Origin: Mycolicibacterium diernhoferi
GTDB lineage: Bacteria; Actinomycetota; Actinomycetes; Mycobacteriales; Mycobacteriaceae
Reading direction: 5' to 3'
Assembly: GCF_019456655.1 (NCBI RefSeq)
Contig: NZ_CP080332.1
Location: 4,278,001 to 4,342,000 of the forward strand
DNA length: 64,000 bases
The notes under the pieces are model-generated. The model saw nothing but the letters and a program-made list of their open reading frames with translations, searched no databases and was not told where the DNA came from. The stretch's first letter is position 1, and the number at the start of each line of letters is the position of its first letter. The position numbers and the translations under genes are program-made. Below are positions 25,244 to 34,007 of this stretch, piece after piece.

Positions 25244-25844
25244 TCGCCTCCAACAGGGAGGCGTCGCCCGGCAGGTCGATCGGGATGGCGTCGGCGTCAC
25301 CGGCCACGGTGACCAGGCCGGCGTCACCGAGCACGGTCTGAAGATCGGCCAGCCGGGGCACAGCCGCCCCGTACGGGTACTGGGTGATCTGCAGCTCGGA
25401 GCGGTCCACCGTGTCCAGGATTGTTCCTTGTGCATCAACACTTTTCACGGTGTCGGTGACAGGAAGAACCGGGACCACCAGTTCGGCGCCCTCGCTCAAT
25501 GCGGCCACCACCCGCTGCACCAACCCGTCCGGCACCACCGGATGCCGGTGGTCGGCCACCAGCGCATGCGTCACGGATTCCTGCTGCAGATGCTGCGCCG
25601 CGGCCGCCAGACAGTCTGCCGTGCTGGGTGATTCGCCGGCGGCGACGACCCGCACCGGCAGCTCACCCAGGCACCCGGAAACCCGTTCGGTCAACCGGTC
25701 GTCGGCGACCACCAGGACGTCACCGATACCGGCCAGGGCACGCACGATCCGCACCAGCACCGGTTCACCGTCGACCGGGACGAACACCGATGCCGGCTGC
25801 TGGGCCACCTCGGCGGGCAACGGCAGGATCGCTGAGAGTTTCAC
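25224..25844 (-). CDS. Degenerate IspD-like protein
   Basis: 206 residues from a GTG (MKLSAILPLPAEVAQQ). The overall nucleotidyltransferase layout is recognisable (PLPAEVAQQPASVFVPVDGEPVLVRIVRAL; ADHRHPVVPDGLVQRVV; LPVTDTVKSVD; LQITQYPYG), and the late part resembles IspD 'TPQ' regions. The AAGxGxRxxxxxxK loop is replaced and the DAARP motif reads ADHRHP. It is therefore probably inactive or has changed substrate. Last gene of a six-gene leftward operon that starts at 30906, 5 bp after the patatin gene. Confidence 0.65.
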   Translation of the reverse strand: MKLSAILPLPAEVAQQPASVFVPVDGEPVLVRIVRALAGIGDVLVVADDRLTERVSGCLGELPVRVVAAGESPSTADCLAAAAQHLQQESVTHALVADHRHPVVPDGLVQRVVAALSEGAELVVPVLPVTDTVKSVDAQGTILDTVDRSELQITQYPYGAAVPRLADLQTVLGDAGLVTVAGDADAIPIDLPGDASLLEAIIACRR

Positions 25845-25849
25845 CGCGG

Positions 25850-26857
25850 TCAGGGTATCTGGCGCGGCGGCCGGAAGCGTTCCAGGTAGGACTCCCAGTC
25901 CCAGTCCGCCAGGAACTCGCGGGCCGCGGAGTAGCCGGCCACGTACAGCGCTTCCACCTCGGCGTCGCTGATGTCGAAGTCGAGGTAGCCGACCTCGGTG
26001 GAATCCACCCGCACGGTGCGGGCGTTCACCCACGGTTGGTTCAGGTAGGCCTGGTCGCGCCCCACCAGCACGGTCGTGATGACGTCGTCGAGCATGCGCG
26101 GCGTGCCGAACCGGCGCAACGGGCCCCAGTTCGGCAGCAGACGGTCGGTCTCGTTGGGCAGGTTGGGCAGCACCGTGACACCGAAGCTGGGCCAGCGCGG
26201 CACGCCGCCGTCGGCGCGGTCCAGCGAATCGATCGGGAAGTTGGACAGCAGGCCGCCGTCCACCAGGGTCGAGGTCCGACCGGCCGAATCGGTCAGGCCG
26301 GCCGGCCGGAAGTAGAACGGGATGGACATCGAGGCGCGCACCGCGGCGGCGACCGACTGCTCGTCCGGGTCCAGCCCGTAGACCCGGCGGTAATCCCAGG
26401 GCAATCGCACCAGTTGGCCGGTGGTGACGTCGGCGACGGTGACGACCAGTTTGTAGCGCTGGTCGGCCGGCAGTTCGTCGTCGTCGATCGCCAGGTCGCC
26501 GAAGGTCCGCACCCCGAGATCGGCCAGTTGCCCGCGCACCCAGTCATGCGCGTAGTCGCCCTTGTAGATACCGCGCCCGCGGGCCAGCGCCAGCGGCTGC
26601 CCGATGAACGGGATGCGCCCGAATAGCGCGGCATCCCGAAACTTGCGGTAGTTCAGTTGCAGCGCAATATTCTTGAACTCTGCGCCGGTCAGCTCTGAGC
26701 CCGCGGCGGCGACGATCGCCCCGACGATGGATCCCGCGGACGTCCCGGATACCCGTTGCGCCCGATAGCCGGCGTCCATCAGCCCGACGACGGCGCCGAC
26801 CAGCCCTACCCCTTTGACGCCGCCGCCGGAGAGCACCAGATCGGCCCGCCCGGGCAT
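25850..26857 (-). CDS. Patatin-like phospholipase
   Basis: 335 residues. Patatin catalytic set: oxyanion-hole loop GGGVKG (11-16), nucleophile elbow GTSAG (S40) and DGG (D200), giving a Ser-Asp dyad. It is a cytoplasmic or membrane-associated lipid acyl hydrolase without a signal peptide. Lies in an operon behind two Mce-associated proteins and an acyl-CoA ligase, suggesting release of fatty acids or an ester substrate for that ligase. Confidence 0.88.
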   Translation of the reverse strand: MPGRADLVLSGGGVKGVGLVGAVVGLMDAGYRAQRVSGTSAGSIVGAIVAAAGSELTGAEFKNIALQLNYRKFRDAALFGRIPFIGQPLALARGRGIYKGDYAHDWVRGQLADLGVRTFGDLAIDDDELPADQRYKLVVTVADVTTGQLVRLPWDYRRVYGLDPDEQSVAAAVRASMSIPFYFRPAGLTDSAGRTSTLVDGGLLSNFPIDSLDRADGGVPRWPSFGVTVLPNLPNETDRLLPNWGPLRRFGTPRMLDDVITTVLVGRDQAYLNQPWVNARTVRVDSTEVGYLDFDISDAEVEALYVAGYSAAREFLADWDWESYLERFRPPRQIP

Positions 26858-26869
26858 CGCCGTGCCCCG

Positions 26870-27469
26870 CTACACCGGGTCGAATGCGGAGATCAGCCAG
26901 GTGCCGTCGACCTTGGACAGCCCCACCTTGACGCTGCTCGTGGAGAACGAGCCGTCCGGGTTCTCCTTGCTGACGGTGTTCTGGTTGAGGAACACCAGCA
27001 CCACGGCCCGGTCGGGATGCAGTTCGGAGACCGCGGCGTTGACGACCGCGGCCTGCGTCTGGACCGCGTTCTTCGTGGCGGCCGGCGTGACGATCTGCTC
27101 GGTGAACTGGTTGTAGTAATTCAGGAAGTCCCCGGTCAGCTGGGCCCGGGCGGCGGCGAAGTCCGCCTCCAGTGAATCCGGCGAATAGGACAGCAGCGCC
27201 ACCGTACCGTCGGAGGCTGCCTTGATCGCGGCCTCCGCGGCCACCGGACCGGTCTGACTGTCGGGCCGGTACTGATTGACGTAGAGCCAGGCGGTGAGGC
27301 CGCCGGTCACCGCCAGCGCCAGCACCAGCACGATGGCCGCCCAGAACCGCCCGGCGCCGCGCAGCAGCGTGCGCACCGGGCCGCCGTGGACCGGCGGATC
27401 CGGCGTTGCGGTGGTGTCTGTGTCGATCTCGGTGTCGGTGTCCGTCTCGGTGTCGTTGTCAATGGTCAT
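26870..27469 (-). CDS. Mce-associated membrane protein
   Basis: 199 residues. An acidic Asp/Thr-rich N terminus, one membrane helix at about 43-65 (AAIVLVLALAVTGGLTAW), then an extracytoplasmic domain with ALLSYSPDSLEADFAAA, GDFLNYYNQFTEQI and an ending WLISAFDPV. This is the Mce-associated (Rv1973-like) family, thought to help assemble or stabilise Mce transporters. Its ATG overlaps the stop of the upstream Mce-associated gene. A close paralogue lies at 37684-38283. Confidence 0.85.
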   Translation of the reverse strand: MTIDNDTETDTDTEIDTDTTATPDPPVHGGPVRTLLRGAGRFWAAIVLVLALAVTGGLTAWLYVNQYRPDSQTGPVAAEAAIKAASDGTVALLSYSPDSLEADFAAARAQLTGDFLNYYNQFTEQIVTPAATKNAVQTQAAVVNAAVSELHPDRAVVLVFLNQNTVSKENPDGSFSTSSVKVGLSKVDGTWLISAFDPV

Positions 27470-28218
27470 GGCGCGAACTCCACTTTCGCCATCTTGATCT
27501 GGTCACCCTCGCGGGCCATGCTCACGATCAGCCGCCAGGTGCGCGGATCATCCTTTGCGCCTTGTTCATTGGTGATCGTCGAGAACGCCGACACCAGCAC
27601 GTCGGCGGTGTGCTCGGTCATCGATTTGACCGCGGTGGCGGTGACGGTCGCCTCGGTGATGACCTTCGAGGATTGGGCCACCTTGGCGAAGTCCTGCTGC
27701 TGCTCCTCGAAGTCCTTGCGGAACTCCCCCGTGGAGTTGTCCAGGATGCGCTGGACGTCCTGCTCGGCACTGTTGAAGTTCAGCGACATCAACGACACCA
27801 CTCCCTGCCGGGCCGCTGCCGAGAACTCGGCGTTGAGGGCACGCTCATGCTCGGCCTGCCCGTGCTTGACGATGATCCAGGCGCTGGTGCTGGCCAGCGC
27901 GGCCACCCCGATGACGGCCAGCGCGGCCGCGACGTAGGTGAGGATCGCCCGCGCCCGACTGCGGGTGCCGAGCGGTTCCTCGTCGAACTCGTCCTCGATA
28001 CCGGCTTCACCGGCCGCGGGCTCGTCGTCCTGGTCGGTGCCGCGGGACTCCTCGGCTTCCGTACGCAGCCGCAGCACCTTGGCGCGCGCCGCGGCCGCGG
28101 CGGCTGCCGCCTCGGCGGCCAGCGCCTCGGCTTCCTCGGCGGTCAGCTCGAGGTCGTCCGCCTGGTCGGTGTCGGGCGGGGAAACCGAAGTCGCCCCACG
28201 CCTATCGATGGGCATCAT
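27466..28218 (-). CDS. Mce-associated membrane protein
   Basis: About 250 residues. The N-terminal cytoplasmic part is highly charged with an Ala-rich helix, one membrane helix lies near 95-118 (ILTYVAAALAVIGVAALAST), and the external domain has SLMSLNFNSAEQDVQRILDNSTGEFRKDF and ends IKMAKVEFAP. Rv1972-like. AGGAGG lies just before two consecutive ATGs (28218, 28215), so the start is one of these. Paralogue at 36872-37687. The pair forms one unit with the ligase upstream. Confidence 0.85.
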   Translation of the reverse strand: MMPIDRRGATSVSPPDTDQADDLELTAEEAEALAAEAAAAAAAARAKVLRLRTEAEESRGTDQDDEPAAGEAGIEDEFDEEPLGTRSRARAILTYVAAALAVIGVAALASTSAWIIVKHGQAEHERALNAEFSAAARQGVVSLMSLNFNSAEQDVQRILDNSTGEFRKDFEEQQQDFAKVAQSSKVITEATVTATAVKSMTEHTADVLVSAFSTITNEQGAKDDPRTWRLIVSMAREGDQIKMAKVEFAP

Positions 28219-28261
28219 GTCCTCCTGCACTGCGGAAACAACGTTGGCGACGGCACACCGC

Positions 28262-29719
28262 TCAACTGGTCAGGTTCTGCAGGCGGTCCTTCATCACCTT
28301 GCCCGTGGCGTTGAGCGGTAGCTCGTCGAGAAACTCGACATACCGTGGCACCTTATAGCCGGCCATCCGGTCGCGGCTCCAGGCGATGAGTTCCTGCTCG
28401 CTGACGCCCTCGTCGCGGCGCACCACGAAGGCCTTGCCGACCTGGCCCATCCGCTCGTCCGGGACGCCGATGACGGCGGCCTGCCGGACCGCGGGATGCT
28501 CCAGCAGGAACCCCTCGATCTCGGCGGGATAGGCGTTGAAGCCGCCGACGATGAACATATCCTTCTTGCGGCCGACGATCTTGAGCCGGCCCCCGTCATC
28601 GAAGGTGCCCAGGTCTCCGGTGTGCAGCCAGCCCTCGGCGTCGATCGTCTCGGCGGTGGCCGCCGGATCGTCGAGGTAGCCCTGCATCACGGTGTAACCG
28701 CGCACCAGCACCTCGCCGTCCTCGGCGATGCGCACCTCGACGCCGTCGCAGGGCTTGCCCGCGGTGGTGGCGATGTCGGTGAAGGAGTCCCCGGGCCGCG
28801 ACAGCGTGACGGTGCCGGCCTCGGTCAGCCCGTAGCCGGTGGCCAGGGTCTGGAAGGGCAGTTCCTCGTGTACCCGGCGGATCAGTTCGACCGGGATGTC
28901 GGCCGCGCCGGTGACCCCGGCGCGCAGGGTCGCCAGCCGGTGCTTGTCGGGGACCGCCAGCAGCGAGTGGTACAGCGTGGGCGCGCCCGGCAGCATGGTG
29001 ATCCGCTCGGTCTCGATGAGGTCGACCACGGCGGGCACATCGAAGACCGGGACCGGCAGGATGGTGGCGCCCCGGATGAGCGACGAGATGCACCCGGCCT
29101 TGTAGCCGAAGGTGTGGAAGAACGGGTTGACGATCAGATAGCGATCACCCTGACGGAGATCGGCCAGATCGCACCATTCGGTGTAGAGCCGCAGCGTCTG
29201 TTCATGATTCATCATCACGCCCTTGGCCCGGCCGGTGGTGCCGGAGGTGTAGATGATGTCGGCTATATCGGTGCCCTGCAGGCCCGGCGCCTCGTAGGGC
29301 TTGCCGCTCTCCAGGAAGTCCGAGGTGATCTCGATCGCCGGGACGCCGGCGGGGACACTGAAATCCTGTCCCAGGAAACCGTTTTGGACCAGGACGGCCT
29401 TCGCGCCGCTGCGGGTGATGATGTCCGCGGCTTCCTCGGGCTTGAACCGGGTGTTCACCGGGACGACCACTCCCCCGGCGGTGACCACGCCGAAGGCGGC
29501 GATGAGCCAGGCCGCGGAATTGGGCGCCCAGATCGCGACCCGGTCACCCTTGCCGATCCCGAACTCGGCGAACGCCCCGGCGGCACAGCGGACCCGGTGC
29601 GCCAGTTCGACGTAACTGAGGCGTAGTGGACCGTCGACGACCGCTTCGGAAGTTCCGAAGCGGTCGCCGACGCTCAAGACCATCTCGGGGATGGTCTGCC
29701 ACTGCTGCTGGTAGGTCAC
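28262..29719 (-). CDS. FadD3-like AMP-dependent acyl-CoA ligase
   Basis: 485 residues. ANL superfamily: P-loop YTSGTTGRAKGV, GYGLTEAG, HTGDLG hinge and NATGKVMKDRL with the catalytic Lys. The N terminus (TIPEMVLSVGDRFG...VDGPLRLSY, RVAIWAPNSAAW) resembles FadD3, which activates the propanoate side chain of steroid-derived indane intermediates in mycobacteria. The substrate here is not proven. Starts inside the stop of the amidohydrolase gene (ATGA) and is followed 43 bp later by the Mce-associated pair. Confidence 0.87.
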   Translation of the reverse strand: MTYQQQWQTIPEMVLSVGDRFGTSEAVVDGPLRLSYVELAHRVRCAAGAFAEFGIGKGDRVAIWAPNSAAWLIAAFGVVTAGGVVVPVNTRFKPEEAADIITRSGAKAVLVQNGFLGQDFSVPAGVPAIEITSDFLESGKPYEAPGLQGTDIADIIYTSGTTGRAKGVMMNHEQTLRLYTEWCDLADLRQGDRYLIVNPFFHTFGYKAGCISSLIRGATILPVPVFDVPAVVDLIETERITMLPGAPTLYHSLLAVPDKHRLATLRAGVTGAADIPVELIRRVHEELPFQTLATGYGLTEAGTVTLSRPGDSFTDIATTAGKPCDGVEVRIAEDGEVLVRGYTVMQGYLDDPAATAETIDAEGWLHTGDLGTFDDGGRLKIVGRKKDMFIVGGFNAYPAEIEGFLLEHPAVRQAAVIGVPDERMGQVGKAFVVRRDEGVSEQELIAWSRDRMAGYKVPRYVEFLDELPLNATGKVMKDRLQNLTS

Positions 29720-30906
29720 GTAGTGATGAGACGACCCAGGTTGCCGCCCATGATCTTGGCCTGGTCCTCGATGGCCAGATGCTCGAGCGCGGTGATGTAG
29801 TGGGTCGGCTCGGCCAGACCCTCGGGATGCGGCCAGTCCGAACCGTAGAGCACCTGGTCGACACCGATCAGGTTGATCAGGTCGTCGATGCCCTCCTCGT
29901 AGAACGGGCTGACGTAGATACGGTTCTTGATCTCTTCCATCGGGTTACCGAGGAACGCCTCCGGCGCCTTCTTGTACACCTCGGACATCGAATCCAGCAG
30001 CGGGAACATCCATTTGGACCCGGCCTCGACGATGCCGACCTTGAGCTTCGGGTGCCGGAAGAGCGCGCCGTGGATGACCCACGAGGCCACCGCATCCTGG
30101 ATCGGGCGCCACTCGTTGAGGATCGACATGGCGTTGGTCTGGAACGGCAGCATCTCCTGCGCGGCGCCATCCCACTCGGAGGTGTAGCGCGAGTAGCCAC
30201 TGTCGGACGAGTGCATGCCGACAAAGATGTCGTACTCCACGCAGCGCTCCCAGAACGGGTCGAACTCGGGCAGCGCGAACGACCGCGGGCCACGGAAGCC
30301 GGGCACCGGTGCCGGGCGGATCAGGATGGCGCGGGCGCCACGCTTGACCGCCCACTCCAGCTCCTCGATCGCCTTCTCGACGATGGGCAGGGTGATCACC
30401 GGGGTGGTGTAGATGCGGTTCTGGTAGTTGAAGCCCCACACCTCGTGCAGCCACTCGTTGAGGGCGTGGACGATGACGTGGATCGCGACCGGATCATCGG
30501 ACAACCGCTCCTCGATGAGGCTGGCCAGGGTCGGGAACATCAGGCTGCGGTCGACGCCGAGTTCGTCCATCACCTTGATGCGCGGCTCGGGCTCGAAGAA
30601 GGCCGGGATGGCTTTCATCGGCTCGCCGAACAGTTCACGCTTGCTCTTGCCGTCCGGGTTACCGAACTTGAAGTACTCCTCCCAGGCGCCGGGCTTGGCG
30701 ACCACCGAGAAGGTGGGGTTCGGGATGTAGTTGGAGATCTGACCCTTCAGCGCAATCTTGGTGCGGCCGTTGACCTCTACGTACTGGACGATGTCCTTGT
30801 ACTCCTTGGGGAGGTACTTGGTCATGGCCTCCGGCGGCTCATAGAGATGGTTGTCCGCATCGAACAGCGGAAACGGAACGTCGACCCGATGCGACAGTTG
30901 ACCCAT
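29716..30906 (-). CDS. Amidohydrolase-2 family protein
   Basis: 396 residues, TIM-barrel metal-dependent hydrolase/decarboxylase family. DADNHLYEP near residue 16 gives the D-x-H-like motif (D-N-H), VGMHSSDSG carries a metal His, and YGSDWPHPEG near 360 carries the catalytic Asp. A strong AAGGAG precedes the ATG. First gene of the six-gene operon 30906-25224, with a perfect GAGAAT-N3-ATTCTC operator directly upstream. Possible roles are C-C or C-N bond hydrolysis or decarboxylation of an acid intermediate. Confidence 0.85.
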   Translation of the reverse strand: MGQLSHRVDVPFPLFDADNHLYEPPEAMTKYLPKEYKDIVQYVEVNGRTKIALKGQISNYIPNPTFSVVAKPGAWEEYFKFGNPDGKSKRELFGEPMKAIPAFFEPEPRIKVMDELGVDRSLMFPTLASLIEERLSDDPVAIHVIVHALNEWLHEVWGFNYQNRIYTTPVITLPIVEKAIEELEWAVKRGARAILIRPAPVPGFRGPRSFALPEFDPFWERCVEYDIFVGMHSSDSGYSRYTSEWDGAAQEMLPFQTNAMSILNEWRPIQDAVASWVIHGALFRHPKLKVGIVEAGSKWMFPLLDSMSEVYKKAPEAFLGNPMEEIKNRIYVSPFYEEGIDDLINLIGVDQVLYGSDWPHPEGLAEPTHYITALEHLAIEDQAKIMGGNLGRLITT

Positions 30907-30927
30907 GAGATGCTCCTTTTCGGTTCT

Positions 30928-30944
30928 TGAGAATCATATTCTCA
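30928..30944. promoter_or_regulatory. Operator GAGAAT-N3-ATTCTC, perfect copy 1
   Basis: TGAGAAT-CAT-ATTCTCA is a perfect 17-bp palindrome ending 22 bp before the ATG of the amidohydrolase operon and overlapping the 3' end of the neighbouring ligase gene. The same core occurs at six other positions in the locus. Confidence 0.7.
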
Positions 30945-32561
30945 CTTAGGTGAAGCCGCAATGCCCCGGGGTGCCCCAGCGGAGGTTGCGGCGACCTCCT
31001 GACGGACCCGGAATTTCTGCACCTTGCCGCTGGCGGTCCGCGGGAAGTCCTGCCCCGCGGGCACCTCGAGCAACTCCTCGGGCCACTTCTGCCGGGCCAC
31101 CCCGGCCCGCTCGAAGTGCGCCCGCACCTGGTCGAGGGTGGGCAGCGCCGCGCCGGGCCGGATCCGCAGCACCGCGGCGACGTGCTCGCCGAGACGGGCG
31201 TCCGGTGCCGCGACCACAACGGCCTCCAAGATGTCCGGCATGCTCAGCAGCACCTCCTCCACTTCCAGGGCGCTGATGTTCTCGCCGCCGCGGATGATCA
31301 GATCGGCGGTGCGGTCGGTGATGGTGAGATAGCCGTCCTCGTCCAGCACGCCGATGTCGCCGGTGCGGTACCAGCCCTCGTCGTCGAAGGACGTCGCGGT
31401 CAGCGCATCGTCGGTGTAACCCAGGCAGAGGTCCGGCCCGCGGCTGAAGATCTCACCGTCGGGGCCGAGCCGGATCTCCACCCCGGGCCGGACATTGCCG
31501 TCGGTGTAGAGGCGCTTCTCCTCCGGCGCGTCCGGCGCCGAACCGGTGATGGAGGGATGTTCGGTGCTGCCGTAGGCGCGGAACACGAACAGGCCCAGGT
31601 CGGCGAGGCGCCGGGTGACCACCGCCGGCACCGTGGACCCACCCAGGCCCACCGTCGAGAAGTGCGCCAGATGGGTGTCGTTGAAGTCCGGGTGGTCCAT
31701 CAGACTGGTGACGAAATACGGCGGGCCGCCGCCGATCGAGAGCCCGTCGCGTTCGATGAGCTCCAGCACCCGCCCCGGATCCCAGACGTCGCACAGGTCC
31801 ACGGGCGCACCTTCGAGCACCGGGATCAGGAAGGCCCCGAGCATGCCGATGAAGTGGCCGACCGGGGTGGCGGTGAGCTGGCGTCCCCGGCCCGGCGGAT
31901 AGTTGGCGAGCAACTGGCGGGTCTCGCAGTTGAGCGTCTGGTGACTGTGGATGACGCCCTTGGGCTCGCGGGTGGTGCCCGAGGTGAAGGCGATCAGGGC
32001 CGGACCGCCCGGATCGGTGGCCACCGTGCCGGTCATCGGCTCGTCGGCCAGCAGTTCGTCGAAGCTGCTGAGCCCGTGCTCTTCGCACAAGCGCTCATCG
32101 GCGCCGACCAGTCCGACGATCGGCACCTCGGCACACAGGTCCGGCTGGAACGTCATCCGGCCGAATTCGGCGGTGCTGATGAACACCTTCGGGCGGGCGG
32201 TCGCGATGATGTGGCCGAGTTCCTTGCGGCCGTAGAAATGCACGATCGGCACGGTCACCGCACCGAGGAACGCCGACGCCCAGAACGCGGCGGCGGCCTC
32301 CATCCAGTTCGGTAGCTGCAGCGCGACCACATCCCCCGGGCCCACCCCGCGGTCACGCAGGCCGGCAGCCAGTCGGCGGGCTCGCAGTTCGACATCGGCG
32401 AAGGTTCCGGTGAAGGGCCGGACCGCCGAATGCACGTGGAAGCCGGTATCCGGGGCGGCCTGCAGCCCGTCGGCCAGCAACTGGCCGAGTGTCTCCGATG
32501 TCCACCACCCCTGCTCCACATACCGTTTACTGAGCTCAGCAGGGATATTTCGGATGGAAAT
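30942..32561 (-). CDS. AMP-dependent acyl-CoA synthetase
   Basis: About 539 residues. P-loop FTSGTTREPKGV, the A5-like RAYGSTE, YRTGDIG hinge, and PRTASGKVQKFRVR with the catalytic Lys. The N terminus IPAELSKRYVEQGWWT resembles ligases for cyclic or aromatic acids. An ideal GGAGGT (32568-32573) lies 6 bases before an ATT codon at 32561, and no ATG/GTG/TTG fits, so ATT is proposed as the start. The alternatives are a GTG inside YVEQGWW or upstream GTG/ATG codons to 32633. Divergent from the enoyl-CoA hydratase with operator half-sites between. Confidence 0.85.
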   Translation of the reverse strand: MSIRNIPAELSKRYVEQGWWTSETLGQLLADGLQAAPDTGFHVHSAVRPFTGTFADVELRARRLAAGLRDRGVGPGDVVALQLPNWMEAAAAFWASAFLGAVTVPIVHFYGRKELGHIIATARPKVFISTAEFGRMTFQPDLCAEVPIVGLVGADERLCEEHGLSSFDELLADEPMTGTVATDPGGPALIAFTSGTTREPKGVIHSHQTLNCETRQLLANYPPGRGRQLTATPVGHFIGMLGAFLIPVLEGAPVDLCDVWDPGRVLELIERDGLSIGGGPPYFVTSLMDHPDFNDTHLAHFSTVGLGGSTVPAVVTRRLADLGLFVFRAYGSTEHPSITGSAPDAPEEKRLYTDGNVRPGVEIRLGPDGEIFSRGPDLCLGYTDDALTATSFDDEGWYRTGDIGVLDEDGYLTITDRTADLIIRGGENISALEVEEVLLSMPDILEAVVVAAPDARLGEHVAAVLRIRPGAALPTLDQVRAHFERAGVARQKWPEELLEVPAGQDFPRTASGKVQKFRVRQEVAATSAGAPRGIAASPK

Positions 32562-32592
32562 GACAGCACCTCCGCAACGCCGGGCAGATGCT

Positions 32593-32629
32593 GGTGATGC
32601 TATTCTCACCTGCCGAGAATGCCAATACC
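32593..32629. promoter_or_regulatory. Degenerate operator pair between ligase and hydratase
   Basis: ATTCTC (32602-32607) and GAGAAT (32615-32620) each form one intact half of a GAGAAT-N3-ATTCTC site whose other half is degenerate (9 of 12 bases each: 32593-32607 and 32615-32629). The position between divergent starts fits control of both genes. Weaker evidence than the perfect copies. Confidence 0.4.
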
Positions 32630-32647
32630 GCAATTGGAGAACGTTTA

Positions 32648-33364
32648 ATGGTCGACCTCGAACTGGACGGCGAACTGGCGGTCATCACCATTGACCGCCC
32701 GCACGCCCGCAACGCCATCTCGCTGGACACGATGAACGAACTCGGCAAGGCCCTGGACAATGTGGGTGGTGCGTCCGCCCTGGTCATCACCGGCGGCGGC
32801 GACAAGGCCTTCGTCTCGGGTGGCGATCTCAAGGAACTGGCCGCGCTGCGCACCGAACTGGAAGCCTCCGAGATGGCGTGGCGGATGCGCACCATCTGCG
32901 ATCGCATCGCCGGGTTCCCCGGACCCGTCGTCGCCGCGCTCAACGGCCACGCCCTGGGCGGCGGGGCCGAGGTGGCGGTGTCCGCCGACATCCGGATCGC
33001 CGCCGACGACATCAAGATCGGGTTCAACCAGGTGTCGCTGGCGATCATGCCCGCCTGGGGTGGGGCCGAACGCCTCGGCGCACTGGTCGGACGCAGTCAG
33101 GCGCTGCTGCTGGCCGGCACCGGCCGCATTCTCGGCGCCGCCGATGCGCACCGGCTCGGCCTGATCGACGAGGTGGTACCGCGCGCGGACTTCGCCGCGC
33201 ACTGGCGCACGACGGCCCAACTGCTGGCCCGCACGCCGGGGCCGGCGATCAAACGCGTCATCAACGGGACCACCACGACCGATGCCGTCGCCGCATTCGC
33301 CGGGCTCTGGGTGTCCGACGAGCACTGGGTCGCCGCCGACAAGGTGATGAACAAGGGCAGGTAG
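32648..33364 (+). CDS. Enoyl-CoA hydratase/isomerase
   Basis: 238 residues from MVDLELDGELAVITIDRP. Crotonase fold: FVSGGDLKEL oxyanion-hole strand, GHALGGGAEVAVSADIRIA second oxyanion-hole segment, and IMPAWGGAERL where the first catalytic Glu is often found. GGAGA lies 6-8 bases before the ATG. Hydrates or isomerises a 2-enoyl-CoA in beta-oxidation, presumably after the FadE pair of this locus. Confidence 0.88.
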   Translation: MVDLELDGELAVITIDRPHARNAISLDTMNELGKALDNVGGASALVITGGGDKAFVSGGDLKELAALRTELEASEMAWRMRTICDRIAGFPGPVVAALNGHALGGGAEVAVSADIRIAADDIKIGFNQVSLAIMPAWGGAERLGALVGRSQALLLAGTGRILGAADAHRLGLIDEVVPRADFAAHWRTTAQLLARTPGPAIKRVINGTTTTDAVAAFAGLWVSDEHWVAADKVMNKGR

Positions 33365-33405
33365 CCCGCATCGACATCGCCGAGTGGGCATCCACTGCGG
33401 GAAGA

Positions 33406-33440
33406 TCGCCGAATCACCGCAGGCGATTCACTTTCGGCGA
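33406..33440. terminator. Hairpin between convergent genes
   Basis: TCGCCGAA (33406-33413) pairs with TTCGGCGA (33433-33440), with a GAATC/GATTC pair inside the loop. It lies between the convergent hydratase and VOC genes and lacks a T tract; a bidirectional mycobacterial-type terminator is likely. Confidence 0.45.
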
Positions 33441-33443
33441 GGC

Positions 33444-33986
33444 TCAGGTACCGCCGAGTTCGCGGATCGGATCGCTGCCGTCCCAGCCCTCGGCGGCCTG
33501 GCGGACGAACGCCGCCATGCCGGCCGACGCCTCGGTGAGCTCCATGATCTCGACGACCGTCGCGGGCCCGGGTCCGGTCCCACCAGGTTCCACGTAGGCG
33601 AAGCGCACCCCCTCGCCCTCCCCGCCCGACCAGACCACCGGCCAGCCCGCGGCCGCGACGCGGTCCATGGTCGCCCCGAAATCGTCTGTCCAGTAGGCGA
33701 GTTGGTGAAACCCGCCGCCGGACGAATCAAGGAACTCGGTGAAGATGCTCGGCGCGGCATCGGTCTGCTGGATCAGTTCGACCTGCAGATCGCCACTGTT
33801 GGCCAGCGCCAGCGACAGGGTCACCTGGCAGGGCTCACCGCGGTAGGTGACCCGTTGGTCCAGGCCGCGCATGACGTACCAGGGGCCGACCCCGAGTTTC
33901 AGCCAATCCGCCAGCGCGGCGTCGAGATCACGGACCACATAACCGATTTGCCGGACCGGGCCGGGTAGGACGGGTTCATGTTGCAC
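33444..33986 (-). CDS. VOC (glyoxalase/dioxygenase) superfamily protein
   Basis: 180 residues with two beta-alpha-beta-beta-beta modules: VRQIGYVVRDLDAALADWLKL at the start and GGFHQLAYWTDDFGATMDRV in the second half, ending VEIMEL. H and E at expected metal positions (FHQLAY, VEIMEL) are kept. May be a lactoylglutathione-lyase-like isomerase, epimerase or ring-cleaving enzyme. Lies 21 bp after the TetR gene, so probably the two are cotranscribed. Confidence 0.8.
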   Translation of the reverse strand: MQHEPVLPGPVRQIGYVVRDLDAALADWLKLGVGPWYVMRGLDQRVTYRGEPCQVTLSLALANSGDLQVELIQQTDAAPSIFTEFLDSSGGGFHQLAYWTDDFGATMDRVAAAGWPVVWSGGEGEGVRFAYVEPGGTGPGPATVVEIMELTEASAGMAAFVRQAAEGWDGSDPIRELGGT

Positions 33987-34007
33987 ACCGGAGACGGTAT
34001 CGGCCGG

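Noticed and set aside
30928..30944. KstR or KstR2 operator
   Set aside because: The palindrome lacks the AAC-nn-GTT core of KstR sites and does not resemble the KstR2 site as known; only the FadD3-like gene suggested it.
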